Shown here in pieces: positions 22,633 to 30,711 of a stretch of DNA of 51,287 nt. A program made the position numbers and the translations under genes. The stretch covers positions 1 to 51,287 of the IMG/VR virus record IMGVR_UViG_3300037193_001287; one strand, 5' to 3'. Position 1 is the stretch's first letter; each line of letters starts with the position of its first letter. The notes beneath the pieces were generated by a model. It saw only the letters and a program-made list of their open reading frames with translations. It was not told where the DNA came from and searched no databases. The DNA comes from a virus.

Positions 22633-23373
22633 CTACGGGATGGTGAGAACTTGGCCGACGCGGATGGCGCGGGGGTCGCGGATGCTGTTGGCCGACGCGA
22701 TGCGCGGCCAGAGGTTGCCGTCGCCGTAGTGCTTCGTCGCGATGCTCCACAGGGTTTCGCCGGCGGCGACGGTGTGACGGCGTTGCGCGGGAACCGGCGC
22801 GCTGTTCATCGACGGCGGCGCCGGGGTCGGGCCGACCGACGCGGTTGACCATCGCGAGTCGGGGCGAGCGACGGCGGGGGGCCGGTTGACCTCGGTGAAC
22901 GTGAGGTCGACCTCGGCGCGGACGATGTTGTTGTCGGAGGGCCGGCGTCGGACGCTACGGAACGTGAACTCCGAGATGATCCATCCTTGGCCGCTGCGCG
23001 GCATGTAGGGGGTGATGGTGTCGACGTAGCTGACGGCGACGGAGCGGTCGGGGACGTCGGGGGCGGCGAGCCGGAGGAGGGTGGCGATTTCGGCTTGGAC
23101 GTCGTCGGGCTGGCCGGAGGGGTTCTCGTCGCGTTCCTTGGTGAGCAGAGCGGAGAGGGTGAACGAGCGGAGGCGGCGGCCGACGCGTTGGGTGTTGAGG
23201 CCGCCGGTGGCGGTGCGTTCCTCGGTCCATTCGTCGGCGAGGCCGCGCCATTCGACCTCGGGGCGGGTGATGTTGAGGACGACGGTGCCGGCGGCGCCGG
23301 TGATGGTGGCTTTGTTGCGGGCTCGCTTGACGGAGGCGGGGGGGAGCTCGACGCGGACGGCGGTGACGGCCAT
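22633..23373 (-). CDS. LysM-containing tail tube initiator/hub adaptor (246 aa)
   Basis: The N-terminal 165 residues are a beta-rich domain (ATITGAAGTVVLNITRPEVEWRG, LRSFTLSALLTKERDENPS, GWIISEFTFRSVRRRPSDNNIVRAEVDLTFTEV) typical of T4 gp53/XkdP-like adaptors. Residues 198-246 are a LysM module (HTVAAGETLWSIATKHYGDGNLWPRIASANSI...VGQVLTIP). LysM here usually binds within the hub rather than cell wall. Lies between tape measure and hub genes. Confidence 0.85.
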   Translation of the reverse strand: MAVTAVRVELPPASVKRARNKATITGAAGTVVLNITRPEVEWRGLADEWTEERTATGGLNTQRVGRRLRSFTLSALLTKERDENPSGQPDDVQAEIATLLRLAAPDVPDRSVAVSYVDTITPYMPRSGQGWIISEFTFRSVRRRPSDNNIVRAEVDLTFTEVNRPPAVARPDSRWSTASVGPTPAPPSMNSAPVPAQRRHTVAAGETLWSIATKHYGDGNLWPRIASANSIRDPRAIRVGQVLTIP

Positions 23374-23378
23374 CTAGG

Positions 23379-25256
23379 TCATCCTCCTCGGCTGGCGCCG
23401 ACACCGCGTTCGGTGCGGTCGCGCTGGTACGTTTCGATCTGGCGGGGGATGAGCCGGGCGAGCTCGGCTTCGCTCATGCCGCGTGCGTCGATGACGACGG
23501 CGCCGGGCGCCATAGTGAGGCTGTTGTCGAGGCTGGCGGCGGGGAGGCGGTGCTCGGGGCGGGAGGCTTTGCGGCCGCCGAGGAGGCCGGTGACGAGGCT
23601 GGCGCCGCCGCCGATGGCGCCGCCGAGGAGGGCGCCGGCGCCGGTGCCGGCGCCGGGGATGATGCTGCCGATGGTGGCGCCGAGCATGGCGCCCGACGCG
23701 GCGCCGCCGAGGACGTTGCCGACGGAGACGCCGTTCTTGGCGGCGTCGTTGGCGCTCATGTAGAACCCGGCGGCGCCGCCGATCCCGGCCGCGCCCTTCG
23801 CGAGTCCGCCGAGGAGGCCTCCTCCGGCCGCTCCTGGGCCTCCTGCGAGGCCGCCGGCCGCTGCGCCGGCCTGGGCGGCGGAGAGGCCTCGGAGAGCGGC
23901 GACGAACCCCCACAGAGCCTGGGTGGGGCCGGCGAGGGCGCTGAACCCCATGATGGCGCCGAGGAGGCCGATGACGGCCCAACGGGTCGGGCCGAAGCTG
24001 AGGAGCGCGTCGGCGATGTTGACGAGCGGGGTGATGAGCGGGACCAACATGCCGAGCAGGCGGACGAAGTCGGGGAGGAGGCCGACGAGGAGAACGAACC
24101 CGTGGACGAGGTCGGGCATGACGGGCACGAGCTCGGTGACGAGCTCGCCGATGGCGAGGACGAGGTCGTCGACGACGGGGTCGAGGAGGCTGAACGCGGG
24201 AGCGGCGGCGGCCAGGAGGTCGCCGAGGCCGGTGAAGATGGCGCCGAGCAGGGGCGCCGAGCCGCGCAGGAAGTCGCCCAGGAGCGGGACGATGGTGCCG
24301 AGGAGGTCACTGAGGGGCGGGGCGATGGTCTCGACGAAGCTGCCGAACGCGGCCTCCATCGCCGGTAGCTGGCCTTGGAGGACGCCGAGGAGCGGGTCGA
24401 ACGCGTCGACGAGGTTGAGCATGGCCCGCGACTTGACGCCGGACAGGAGACCGCGGAACGTCTGCGTGGCGATCTCCTCGCCGGTGCCTTCGGCGCCGGC
24501 GAACAGGGCGTCGAGGAACGGCTTGCTGGCGAGGCTGGCGCCGCGCTCGTTGGCCCGGCGGACCTCCGCCGCGGTCATGCCGTAGGCCTTCTCCATGGCT
24601 TCGTTGAGGCCGGGGATGCCCGCGTTGATTAGCTGGTTGAGGTCTTGGGCGAAGATCGTGCCGGCCTGCGACATCTGGCCGATGGCGCGGGCGGCCGGGT
24701 CGAGCGCGGCCGGGTTGGTGGCGACGGCGTTGGTGAGGCCGGCGATGGTGTCTTGGAGCTCCTGACCTTTGACGCCGAACGACGCGAGGGTCACCGCCGC
24801 TTGGTTCAGTTGGCCGATATCGAACGGCCGCATGGGGTCGAGCTCGGTGAGGAACTGGAACAGGGCCTTGCCTTCGGCGGCGCTGCCGGTCAACCGGCGG
24901 AGCGACACTTCGGCCATCTGGAAGTCCGCGGCGGTGTTCACGCCGAGGGCGCCGGCGGCGATGGTGATGGCGCCGATGGCGGTAGCCGCGACTCGGGCGG
25001 AGCGGGTGACGTGCTGGTTGAGGGCGGTGCCGAGACCTCGGGCCTCGTTCGCTGCTCCTCGGAGCCGGCTGCCGAGACCTCGGGTGGCGGCGTCGATGCT
25101 GCCGAGACCTCGGCGGCCGCCGGCGACGACGCCGGCGCGGGAGAGCTCGCGGAGGCTGCGCGTGGTGCGCTCGACCTCGCGGCGGACGCCGGCGATGGGA
25201 CGCGATAGGGCGTCCCGTAGCCGGGCGTGGACGACGAGCTCCTCCTCGGTCGCCAC
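23379..25256 (-). CDS. Tape measure protein (625 aa)
   Basis: Starts with a charged coil (LRDALSRPIAGVRREVERTTRSL), then ADFQMAEVSLRRLTGSAAEGKALFQFLTEL...PFDIGQLNQAAVTLASFG, the conserved TMP N-terminal signature. A long hydrophobic region (about 310-480, many L/V/P) and Gly/Ala-rich helices (490-570) complete it. Using the 0.15 nm per residue rule for tape measures, 625 residues would set a tail of roughly 95 nm. GTG at 25256 abuts the TAG of the frameshifted chaperone. Confidence 0.92.
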   Translation of the reverse strand: MATEEELVVHARLRDALSRPIAGVRREVERTTRSLRELSRAGVVAGGRRGLGSIDAATRGLGSRLRGAANEARGLGTALNQHVTRSARVAATAIGAITIAAGALGVNTAADFQMAEVSLRRLTGSAAEGKALFQFLTELDPMRPFDIGQLNQAAVTLASFGVKGQELQDTIAGLTNAVATNPAALDPAARAIGQMSQAGTIFAQDLNQLINAGIPGLNEAMEKAYGMTAAEVRRANERGASLASKPFLDALFAGAEGTGEEIATQTFRGLLSGVKSRAMLNLVDAFDPLLGVLQGQLPAMEAAFGSFVETIAPPLSDLLGTIVPLLGDFLRGSAPLLGAIFTGLGDLLAAAAPAFSLLDPVVDDLVLAIGELVTELVPVMPDLVHGFVLLVGLLPDFVRLLGMLVPLITPLVNIADALLSFGPTRWAVIGLLGAIMGFSALAGPTQALWGFVAALRGLSAAQAGAAAGGLAGGPGAAGGGLLGGLAKGAAGIGGAAGFYMSANDAAKNGVSVGNVLGGAASGAMLGATIGSIIPGAGTGAGALLGGAIGGGASLVTGLLGGRKASRPEHRLPAASLDNSLTMAPGAVVIDARGMSEAELARLIPRQIETYQRDRTERGVGASRGG

Positions 25257-26050
25257 CTAGCTCGCGCTCGTGCGGGAGGCTGCCACGTCTCCCATGATGA
25301 CCTCGTGCGCGGCGAGCCGGAGGGACCACGCGAGCCGCGGGTCGCGTACTTCTAGCCGGCGGGCGCCGGCGTCGCCGCCGATGACGACAAGGGGGTCGAG
25401 GTGGAAGGTGTAGGCGACACGCGCCGCGGTGGCGACCTCGGAGCGGGCGGCGAGGTCGCCTACGAAGGGTCCGCGTCGAGCTCGGCGAGGTCGTCGTCGA
25501 CGGCGTCGAGCTCGTCACCGAACCCGCTGAGGCGGAGAACCTGCTTGGCGGCGGCGTCGATGTGGCCGTCGAGGCCGTACAGGTGGCGGATGGCGCCGGT
25601 GGGGCCTCGGCCGCCGAAGAACCGATCGCGGAGCTCGCGGTCGGCGAACGTGAGCTCGCGGCCGTCGACGGTGACGGGCTGGCCGTGGACGGCGAGGCCG
25701 ACGGCCTTGTTGGCGAGGATGATGGTGGCGAGCTTGATTTCGTCGAGGTGGCCGGGCTTCGTGGTGTCCTTGGCCTTCTTGCGCCATGCGACGAGCTCGT
25801 CGTAGGAGACGTCGCAGGCGTAGCGGACGGCGATGCCGGGCCGGCGGGGGACGGCGAGGGTCTCGTAGGCGGTCTCGACGTCCTGGGAGAGCTCGGCGGC
25901 GAGCGCGTCGAGCGGGTTGATGGCTTCGACGGCGCCGAGTACCTCGTCGTCGTCGAGGTCTCGGAGGGCGGCGGCGCCGAACGGGACGTCGCCGAGGTTG
26001 TCGTCGCGGACGCCGGCGGCGCCGAACGTGGGGATGGGCTCGGTGGTCAT
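25257..26050 (-). CDS. Tail assembly chaperone, -1 frameshift product (264 aa)
   Basis: The -1 frame is open from about 25510 to the TAG at 25257 and has no ATG, GTG or TTG until close to its end, so it can only be made by frameshift from the upstream chaperone frame. A C-CCT-TCG site at 25463-25469, directly before the zero-frame TAG, allows the proline tRNA to slip to CCC; this is the best candidate but not a canonical heptamer. The added 69 residues (beginning FVGDLAARSEVATAARVAYTF) read as real protein with LRLAAHEVI. This gpG/gpGT arrangement before the tape measure is conserved in tailed phages. Confidence 0.75.
25460..26050 (-). CDS. Tail assembly chaperone, zero-frame product (196 aa)
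   Basis: ATG at 26050. Sequence contains an acidic N-terminal half, then DELVAWRKKAKDTTKPGHLDEIKLATIILANKAVGL and GRELTFADRELRDRF, a pattern shared by actinophage tail chaperones, which start the tube by wrapping the tape measure. Acidic C terminus (DAVDDDLAELDADPS). Located between tube and tape measure, as in lambda gpG. Confidence 0.85.
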   Translation of the reverse strand: MTTEPIPTFGAAGVRDDNLGDVPFGAAALRDLDDDEVLGAVEAINPLDALAAELSQDVETAYETLAVPRRPGIAVRYACDVSYDELVAWRKKAKDTTKPGHLDEIKLATIILANKAVGLAVHGQPVTVDGRELTFADRELRDRFFGGRGPTGAIRHLYGLDGHIDAAAKQVLRLSGFGDELDAVDDDLAELDADPS

Positions 26051-26070
26051 AGGCCGTGAGGCTACGCGAC

Positions 26071-26100
26071 GAGGCCGCCGCCACGAGGGACGGCGGCCTC
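26071..26100 (-). terminator. Hairpin between tail tube and chaperone genes
   Basis: GAGGCCGCCG (26071-26080) and CGGCGGCCTC (26091-26100) form a perfect 10-bp stem with a 10-nt loop in the 88-base gap after the tube gene. No T-run. Probably a partial terminator or processing site that lets the highly needed tube and sheath mRNA exceed the chaperone and tape measure mRNA. Confidence 0.55.
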
Positions 26101-26138
26101 GGACGCCGGGCGGGCCTTCCCCTTGTCCGCCGGGCGGG

Positions 26139-26543
26139 CTAGGCGACGGTCTCGATGGCGAACGTGAGCTCGATGCGCTTGGGGTCGCTGCTGTTCGCGT
26201 CGGTGGCCGGGCCTCGGACGCCGATGAGGACGGCGGTGAGGGTCTCGGGCTTCTCGACGGGGGCGAGGTCGCGGTCGGTCGGCGTGATCGACAGGGACGT
26301 CCGCCACCGGCCGACGAGCGGGCGGAGCTTACGGACGATGGCGGCGTCACGTTCGGGCTTGTAGGGGCGGCCGACGGTGACGTCGCCGGTGGTGGCCGGG
26401 CCGGTGAGCACCTCGGGGACCATCGAGCCGCCATCGAACTCGCGGGAGGCGTCGGCGGTGGTCTCGACCTCGCTGTTGGTCGCGAAGTAGCCGGTGATGC
26501 CGGAGACGCGGACGAGGCCTTGGCGGGCGGCGGCGATGGGCAT
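26139..26543 (-). CDS. Tail tube protein (134 aa)
   Basis: Directly after the sheath gene and before the chaperone, the conserved position of the tube gene. Sequence is beta-rich: ITGYFATNSEVETT, VTVGRPYKPERD, WRTSLSITPTDRD, ETLTAVLIGVRG, KRIELTFAIETVA, in line with the two-sheet tube fold (P2 FII/Xkd-M type). Identity is based on context and composition. Confidence 0.82.
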   Translation of the reverse strand: MPIAAARQGLVRVSGITGYFATNSEVETTADASREFDGGSMVPEVLTGPATTGDVTVGRPYKPERDAAIVRKLRPLVGRWRTSLSITPTDRDLAPVEKPETLTAVLIGVRGPATDANSSDPKRIELTFAIETVA

Positions 26544-26561
26544 GGCTCGGGGCCTCCGGTT

Positions 26562-28199
26562 CTAGGAGAGGGCCGCGTCGTGCGCGACCTTGGTGATGGT
26601 CAGGGTGACGAGCTCGGCGGCCGGGCTGATACGGAGCGCGATGTTGGCGCGGACCTCGTTGGCGGCCAGGACGGCCGGCGTGTTCACACTCGGGCCGGTG
26701 TCGATGATGTAGCCGGCGTCGATCTGCTGGCCGTCGTCGTCGAGGAGCTCGTAGATGCCGCCGGAGGCGCGCATCGGGTCGAGGATCGCGGTGAGCTCGG
26801 CTTCCATGGCGGAGAACAGGCGGCCGGCGCCGTCGACCGGGGCGTGGACGAACTGCTCCATGGCCTCCTCGGCGCGTTCGGCGACAACGTTGAGGGTGTC
26901 ACGGGCGGTGAGGAGCTTGTAGTTGGTGTCGGTCGACAGGCTGCGCCACCCGTAGAGGCGGACGCCGCCGTTCATGGTGCGGACGGGGTTGACGCGGGCA
27001 TCGGCGAGGTCGTTGACGTCGGCGGCGGTGAGAGCGACGCCTTCGGTGCCGCGGACGTAGCGGGCGACGGCGATTTCGCCGGCGGGGGCGCGCCATGGGC
27101 CTTCTTCGCGGATGGCTCGGGCTCGGACGCCGGCGATGTAACCCTCGGGCGAGATGGTGCGGAGGCCGCCGGAGCCGTCGGGGACTTGGACCCATCGGTG
27201 GAAGATGCCGGCGTGTTCGCTGCCGACGGTGGAGCGGAGGGCGGTGGCGGCGGCCTTGACGGCGGCGTTGGTGGCGCCGGCGGCGACGGCGAGGAGCGCG
27301 ATACGGCGTTCGGAGGTGTCGGCGTGGGCGATGAGGCCGGCGCCGACCGAGGAGGACGGGAAGCCGGGGATGGCGACGGCGCCGGCGCCGTACTCGGGAC
27401 CGAACCGGGCGAGCGCGGTGACGTAGTCGGCGGCGACGACGCTGGCACGGTCGTCGGTGCCGGCCGAGAACGCGGTGGCGGCGATGACGGCCGGGTTGTT
27501 GTCGGGGGCGACGGTCGCCGAGCCGCTGTTCGCGGCGGTCACGAGCGTCGACGAACCGTTGATCGCGTCCACGGCGGCCTGCGGGCTGGCGAGGTCGTAG
27601 TAGGTCTCGACGAGCTCGTCGTCGAGGTAGAGCCGCAGGGTGAACGTGTCGGCGAGGTTGCCGTCGATGACCTCGACGTCGAGGTTCGCGGACCATGCTC
27701 CCGCGTTGTTCGCGGTGAGGACGATGGTGTTGGCCGGGACGCCCGCCCGGTCGACGAGGGTGCGGGTGCCGCGGGTGGCGGCGGCGCCGACGACGCGGGC
27801 GACGTAGGCACGTTCGCCGCCTTCGGCGAAGAACGTGGTGAGGTCGTCGTAGAGGTAGCCGTAGGTGACTCGGCCGCCGAGCTTCTCCTCGTACTCGGCC
27901 ATGGAGCGAACCTCGACCGGGTCGGTGGTGGAGCCGCGTTCGGTGAGGCCGGCGACGAAGTAGTCGGCGCCGGTGCTGCGGGCCGAGGTGGTGGAACCGG
28001 GGCGGGCGCCGGTGTTGACGACGACGCCGACGGCGGCCATGCGGGATGCGAGGAACGCGGCGAGGGCGCCGAACAGGGCGAGCGGGATGAGGAACGGGGC
28101 GAGGAGGGCGGCGCCGAGGCGCTCGACCTTCCGGCCGATCCACGAGCGGGCGGCCACTGGCCGAACGACGTGGGGAACAGGCGCGCGGGGCGGCGTCAT
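26562..28199 (-). CDS. Tail sheath protein with hydrophobic N-terminal extension (545 aa)
   Basis: The sheath itself (from about Met54) shows ADYFVAGLTERGSTTDPVEVRSMAEYEEKLGGR, YLYDDLTTFFAEGGERAYVARVVG and the C-terminal NGGVRLYGWRSLST...VHAPVDGAGRLFSAMEAEL, standard for contractile sheath subunits. It shows the tail is contractile. The reading frame begins 53 codons earlier at ATG 28199, where AGGAGG lies 10 nt upstream and the ATGA overlaps the preceding stop; no ribosome binding site precedes Met54. The extension carries a hydrophobic helix (28-50, LGAALLAPFLIPLALFGALAAFL). Confidence 0.9.
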   Translation of the reverse strand: MTPPRAPVPHVVRPVAARSWIGRKVERLGAALLAPFLIPLALFGALAAFLASRMAAVGVVVNTGARPGSTTSARSTGADYFVAGLTERGSTTDPVEVRSMAEYEEKLGGRVTYGYLYDDLTTFFAEGGERAYVARVVGAAATRGTRTLVDRAGVPANTIVLTANNAGAWSANLDVEVIDGNLADTFTLRLYLDDELVETYYDLASPQAAVDAINGSSTLVTAANSGSATVAPDNNPAVIAATAFSAGTDDRASVVAADYVTALARFGPEYGAGAVAIPGFPSSSVGAGLIAHADTSERRIALLAVAAGATNAAVKAAATALRSTVGSEHAGIFHRWVQVPDGSGGLRTISPEGYIAGVRARAIREEGPWRAPAGEIAVARYVRGTEGVALTAADVNDLADARVNPVRTMNGGVRLYGWRSLSTDTNYKLLTARDTLNVVAERAEEAMEQFVHAPVDGAGRLFSAMEAELTAILDPMRASGGIYELLDDDGQQIDAGYIIDTGPSVNTPAVLAANEVRANIALRISPAAELVTLTITKVAHDAALS

Positions 28200-28549
28200 C
28201 GGGCCTTGGCCTCCTGGGCTCGGGCGGCGGCCTTGCGGGCGGCCGGGGTGGGGGTGGCGTCGAGCTCGTCGGCGAGCTCGGCGAGCTCCTCGGGGCCGTC
28301 GGCGGTGTTGAGCCGCTCGACCTCGTCGAACGCGGCGAGCGCGGCCGGGTTGAGGGCCTTGCGGACGTCGTCGCCGGTGGTGTCGGGCGGGGTGACGAAC
28401 ACGAGGACGCCGAGGTCGACGGCGGAGCGGACGAGGGGGTGCGATGCCAGTACCGGCGTCCACTCGCCGCCGGCGGCGATGCGGCCGTCGTCGTCGATGG
28501 GGACGGGCCGGTCGGTCACGTTGTAGACGGTGCGGTACCGGGTGCCCAT
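28196..28549 (-). CDS. Hypothetical connector-region protein (117 aa)
   Basis: I chose the ATG at 28549 because GAGGAG is 10 nt upstream; the ATG at 28558 is only one base from it. First half beta-rich (RYRTVYNVTDRPVPIDDDGRIAAGGEW), second half helical and acidic, then Ala/Lys-rich. Sits between tail completion and sheath genes. Function unknown. Confidence 0.75.
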   Translation of the reverse strand: MGTRYRTVYNVTDRPVPIDDDGRIAAGGEWTPVLASHPLVRSAVDLGVLVFVTPPDTTGDDVRKALNPAALAAFDEVERLNTADGPEELAELADELDATPTPAARKAAARAQEAKAR

Positions 28550-28572
28550 GGGCGTCATTCTCCTCGGTCGAG

Positions 28573-29169
28573 CTAGTCGAGCGCGGGATGGGGGAGGAGC
28601 GTCTCGGTGAGCTCGACCGTCCATCCTGCGGGGTCGGGGGCGAGGGTGGCCGGAACGGCCGGCGTGAGGGTCTCGTCGACCTCGACGACGGCCTCGGCGT
28701 AGGCGGCGGCGATGGCGCGCTTGTTCGCGTCGGTCTCGACGTCGGAGTAACTCTCGGTGTAGGTGAGCTCGTCGAGGCGGGTGGTCTCCTGAACGGCGAA
28801 CAGGACGTCGCGGACGGCGCGGACGTACCGCTTGCGGAGGAGGTCGACGGCCTCGTAGCCGTTGCGGGTGCCGGCCGAGACGCGGACGAAGATGAACACG
28901 CGCACCGGGTAGCGGGCTCGGTAGATGACCTGGCCGAGCTCGTCGGGGCCGTCGACACGGCGGAGGCCTTCTAGGCGGCCGACGACGACGAACAGGGCCG
29001 GCCACTCGGAGAGGTCGGGGACGTCGCGCTCCTGTTCGGTGACGAGCGCGGGCGGGGGAACGTCGGCCTCGGAGGCGCCGACGGCGGCGGCGACGGCGGC
29101 GGTGGCGGCGGGCATGGCGGCGCGGAGCGTGTCGGCGATGGCGCGGGCGACGTCCTCGGGGCCGTTCAT
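28573..29169 (-). CDS. Tail terminator-like protein (198 aa)
   Basis: Layout fits neck/tail-terminator proteins: N-terminal helix (EDVARAIADTLRAAMP), PALFVVVGRLEG, then YRARYPVRVFIFVRV and YEAVDLLRKRYVRAVRDVLF, followed by SYSDVETDANKRAIAAAYAEAVVEVDET. Such proteins cap the tail tube. Assignment comes from position before sheath and the alpha/beta pattern. ATGA overlap upstream. Confidence 0.65.
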   Translation of the reverse strand: MNGPEDVARAIADTLRAAMPAATAAVAAAVGASEADVPPPALVTEQERDVPDLSEWPALFVVVGRLEGLRRVDGPDELGQVIYRARYPVRVFIFVRVSAGTRNGYEAVDLLRKRYVRAVRDVLFAVQETTRLDELTYTESYSDVETDANKRAIAAAYAEAVVEVDETLTPAVPATLAPDPAGWTVELTETLLPHPALD

Positions 29170-29696
29170 CGGGAGAGGTCCGTCCGGCTGATCCGGCCGC
29201 CGCTAGACGTGCGGAACCCTCCTCGGGGGCCGACGGTGGGGGCCTCGCCGGTGACGATGAACCGTTGGAGGATCTTGACCCAGGTGCGGCGTTCCTGCTC
29301 GGTGAGCTCGATGGGGCGCCGGCGGGGGACGCCTTGGCCGCGCTGGTGGTAGCGGCCATGGGCGACGTCGCTGCCGAGCCACGCGTCGTGAGGTTCGATG
29401 CGTTCGACGCCGAACGGGCGTTGCGTGAGGCTGGCGCGGAGGTCACCCTCGCGGACGAGGATGGGGCGGCCGGGGTAGTGGCGGGCCTTCCATGCGGCGT
29501 AGCGGGGCGACAGGGGCGCCCAACCGCCGGACGCGTGGCGGCCTTCGGTGCCGAACTGGCGGCGCTCGACGTGGGCGAAACGGTCGGCGATGGCCTCCCA
29601 TGCCGGGCGGGCGTCCTCGACGGCGTCGGAGAACCGCTCCAACGTCCGGTCGATCTGGACGTCGCCGTAAAAATCAAAGGAGAGGCTGATCGGCAT
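29166..29696 (-). CDS. Phage virion morphogenesis protein, gpG/gpS-like (176 aa)
   Basis: The stretch FAHVERRQFGTEGRHASGGWAPLSPRYAAWKARHYPGRPILVREGDLRASLT (about 41-92) is the signature of the phage virion morphogenesis (Mu gpG, P2 gpS) family that finishes the tail end for head joining. The C-terminal part has RRRPIELTEQERRTWVKILQRFI. Full length for the family. Confidence 0.88.
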   Translation of the reverse strand: MPISLSFDFYGDVQIDRTLERFSDAVEDARPAWEAIADRFAHVERRQFGTEGRHASGGWAPLSPRYAAWKARHYPGRPILVREGDLRASLTQRPFGVERIEPHDAWLGSDVAHGRYHQRGQGVPRRRPIELTEQERRTWVKILQRFIVTGEAPTVGPRGGFRTSSGGRISRTDLSR

Positions 29697-29699
29697 GGC

Positions 29700-30140
29700 C
29701 TAGACGCGGGTGTCGAAGTCGTCGGGGAACATCGGCTCGGGGAACGAGGCGTCGAGGGTGGCGCCGGCCGCGGCCGCTCCTCCGTCGCCGGCGTCGGTGA
29801 GGTCGTCGGTGTCGAGGGCGTCGAGGCCGGCGGTGTACCGCTGCCAGAGAACGGCGCCGTAGCCGCCATCGGTGCCGGCCCGTTCGGGGTAGTGGGCGTC
29901 GTAGACGGTGGCGGCGACGGCGAAGTAGACGAGGCGGGCGCCGGCGGCGGTGAGCTCGGCGAGCTCGGAGGAGCCGGCCTCGTAGGCGGCGAGGAGGCCG
30001 CCGATGCGGCGGCCGACCTCGCCGGAGAACTCGGCGAGCCACGCGGCGACGTCCTCCTCGGAGGGGGTCGTTGCCTCGGTGATTTCGATGGTGGGCAGGA
30101 GCCGGCGGACGCCGGCGACCTCGGCGCCGAAGTCCGCCAT
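29700..30140 (-). CDS. Head-tail connector-like protein (146 aa)
   Basis: Helical protein with DVAAWLAEFSGEVGRRIGGLLAAYEA (29-54) and AGARLVYFAVAATVYDAHYPER (66-87), the helical pattern of gp15/gp6-type adaptors that bind the portal. C-terminal tail is acidic and Gly-rich. Position between capsid and tail completion supports a connector role. Confidence 0.72.
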   Translation of the reverse strand: MADFGAEVAGVRRLLPTIEITEATTPSEEDVAAWLAEFSGEVGRRIGGLLAAYEAGSSELAELTAAGARLVYFAVAATVYDAHYPERAGTDGGYGAVLWQRYTAGLDALDTDDLTDAGDGGAAAAGATLDASFPEPMFPDDFDTRV

Positions 30141-30146
30141 GAGCTC

Positions 30147-30689
30147 CTACTCGGTCGAGCCGGCCTCGGCCTCGGCCTGGGCGGCGCGGGAGGCCTCGAC
30201 GGCCTTGGTGACGGAGGCGTAGTTCTCGCCGGCCTCGTTGGCGGCCTCGACGCGGTCGACCTCGTCGGGGTGCTGGTTGAGGTACGCGATGAGGTCGGCG
30301 GACTTCATGGCGGCGAGCTCCTCGTCGGAGGCCGAGCCGGTCGAGGCCTGGGCGCCGGAGCCGGCGTCGCCGCCGAGCTCGGCGGCGTACTTCGTGAGGA
30401 CGTCGGCGCGGGCGTTGTCGTGGAGGTCGACGCCGAGACCCTGCGGGGCGGCGATCCCTGCGACGAGGGCGACCTCCTCGACGTCGGGTACCTCGGTCGT
30501 GACGGTGGTGCGGGCCTCGACGTCGCCGGACGTCTGGACGGCGCCGTCGATGCCGTCGAGCCGCTTGGCCTCGGCCTCGTCGACCTCGATGGTCTCGCCA
30601 CGCGTGGCGTAACGGACGAGGCGGGTGCCGTTGGGGCCGCCTTCGACGGTGTAGCCAACGCGGTCGGCGAGGGCGATGCGGGTGGGCAT
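30147..30689 (-). CDS. Hypothetical head-region protein (180 aa)
   Basis: Follows the major capsid gene. The N-terminal 50 residues contain VGYTVEGGPNGTRLVRYATRGETIEVDEAEAKRLDGIDGAV, a small beta domain common after capsid genes in actinophages; the C-terminal part is a helix-rich segment (MKSADLIAYLNQHPDEVDRVEAANEAGENY) that resembles a short helix-extended-loop-helix (Rho/SAP-like) domain. Function not known. Confidence 0.75.
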   Translation of the reverse strand: MPTRIALADRVGYTVEGGPNGTRLVRYATRGETIEVDEAEAKRLDGIDGAVQTSGDVEARTTVTTEVPDVEEVALVAGIAAPQGLGVDLHDNARADVLTKYAAELGGDAGSGAQASTGSASDEELAAMKSADLIAYLNQHPDEVDRVEAANEAGENYASVTKAVEASRAAQAEAEAGSTE

Positions 30690-30711
30690 GATCGGGCTCC
30701 TCCTCGGCGTT

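Noticed and set aside
25028-25112. Three CCGAGACCTCGG repeats in the tape measure gene
   Set aside because: They encode repeated Arg-Gly-Leu-Gly in the protein and are in frame, so coding repetition explains them. No regulatory context.
25917-28526. An 869-codon plus-strand open frame and other long forward frames (for example 29265-30725, 4315-5289, 20389-21648)
   Set aside because: They lie antisense to well-supported tail, head and baseplate genes. Their products are Gly/Asp/Glu/Val-rich with no domain, the usual mirror of GC-rich coding DNA.
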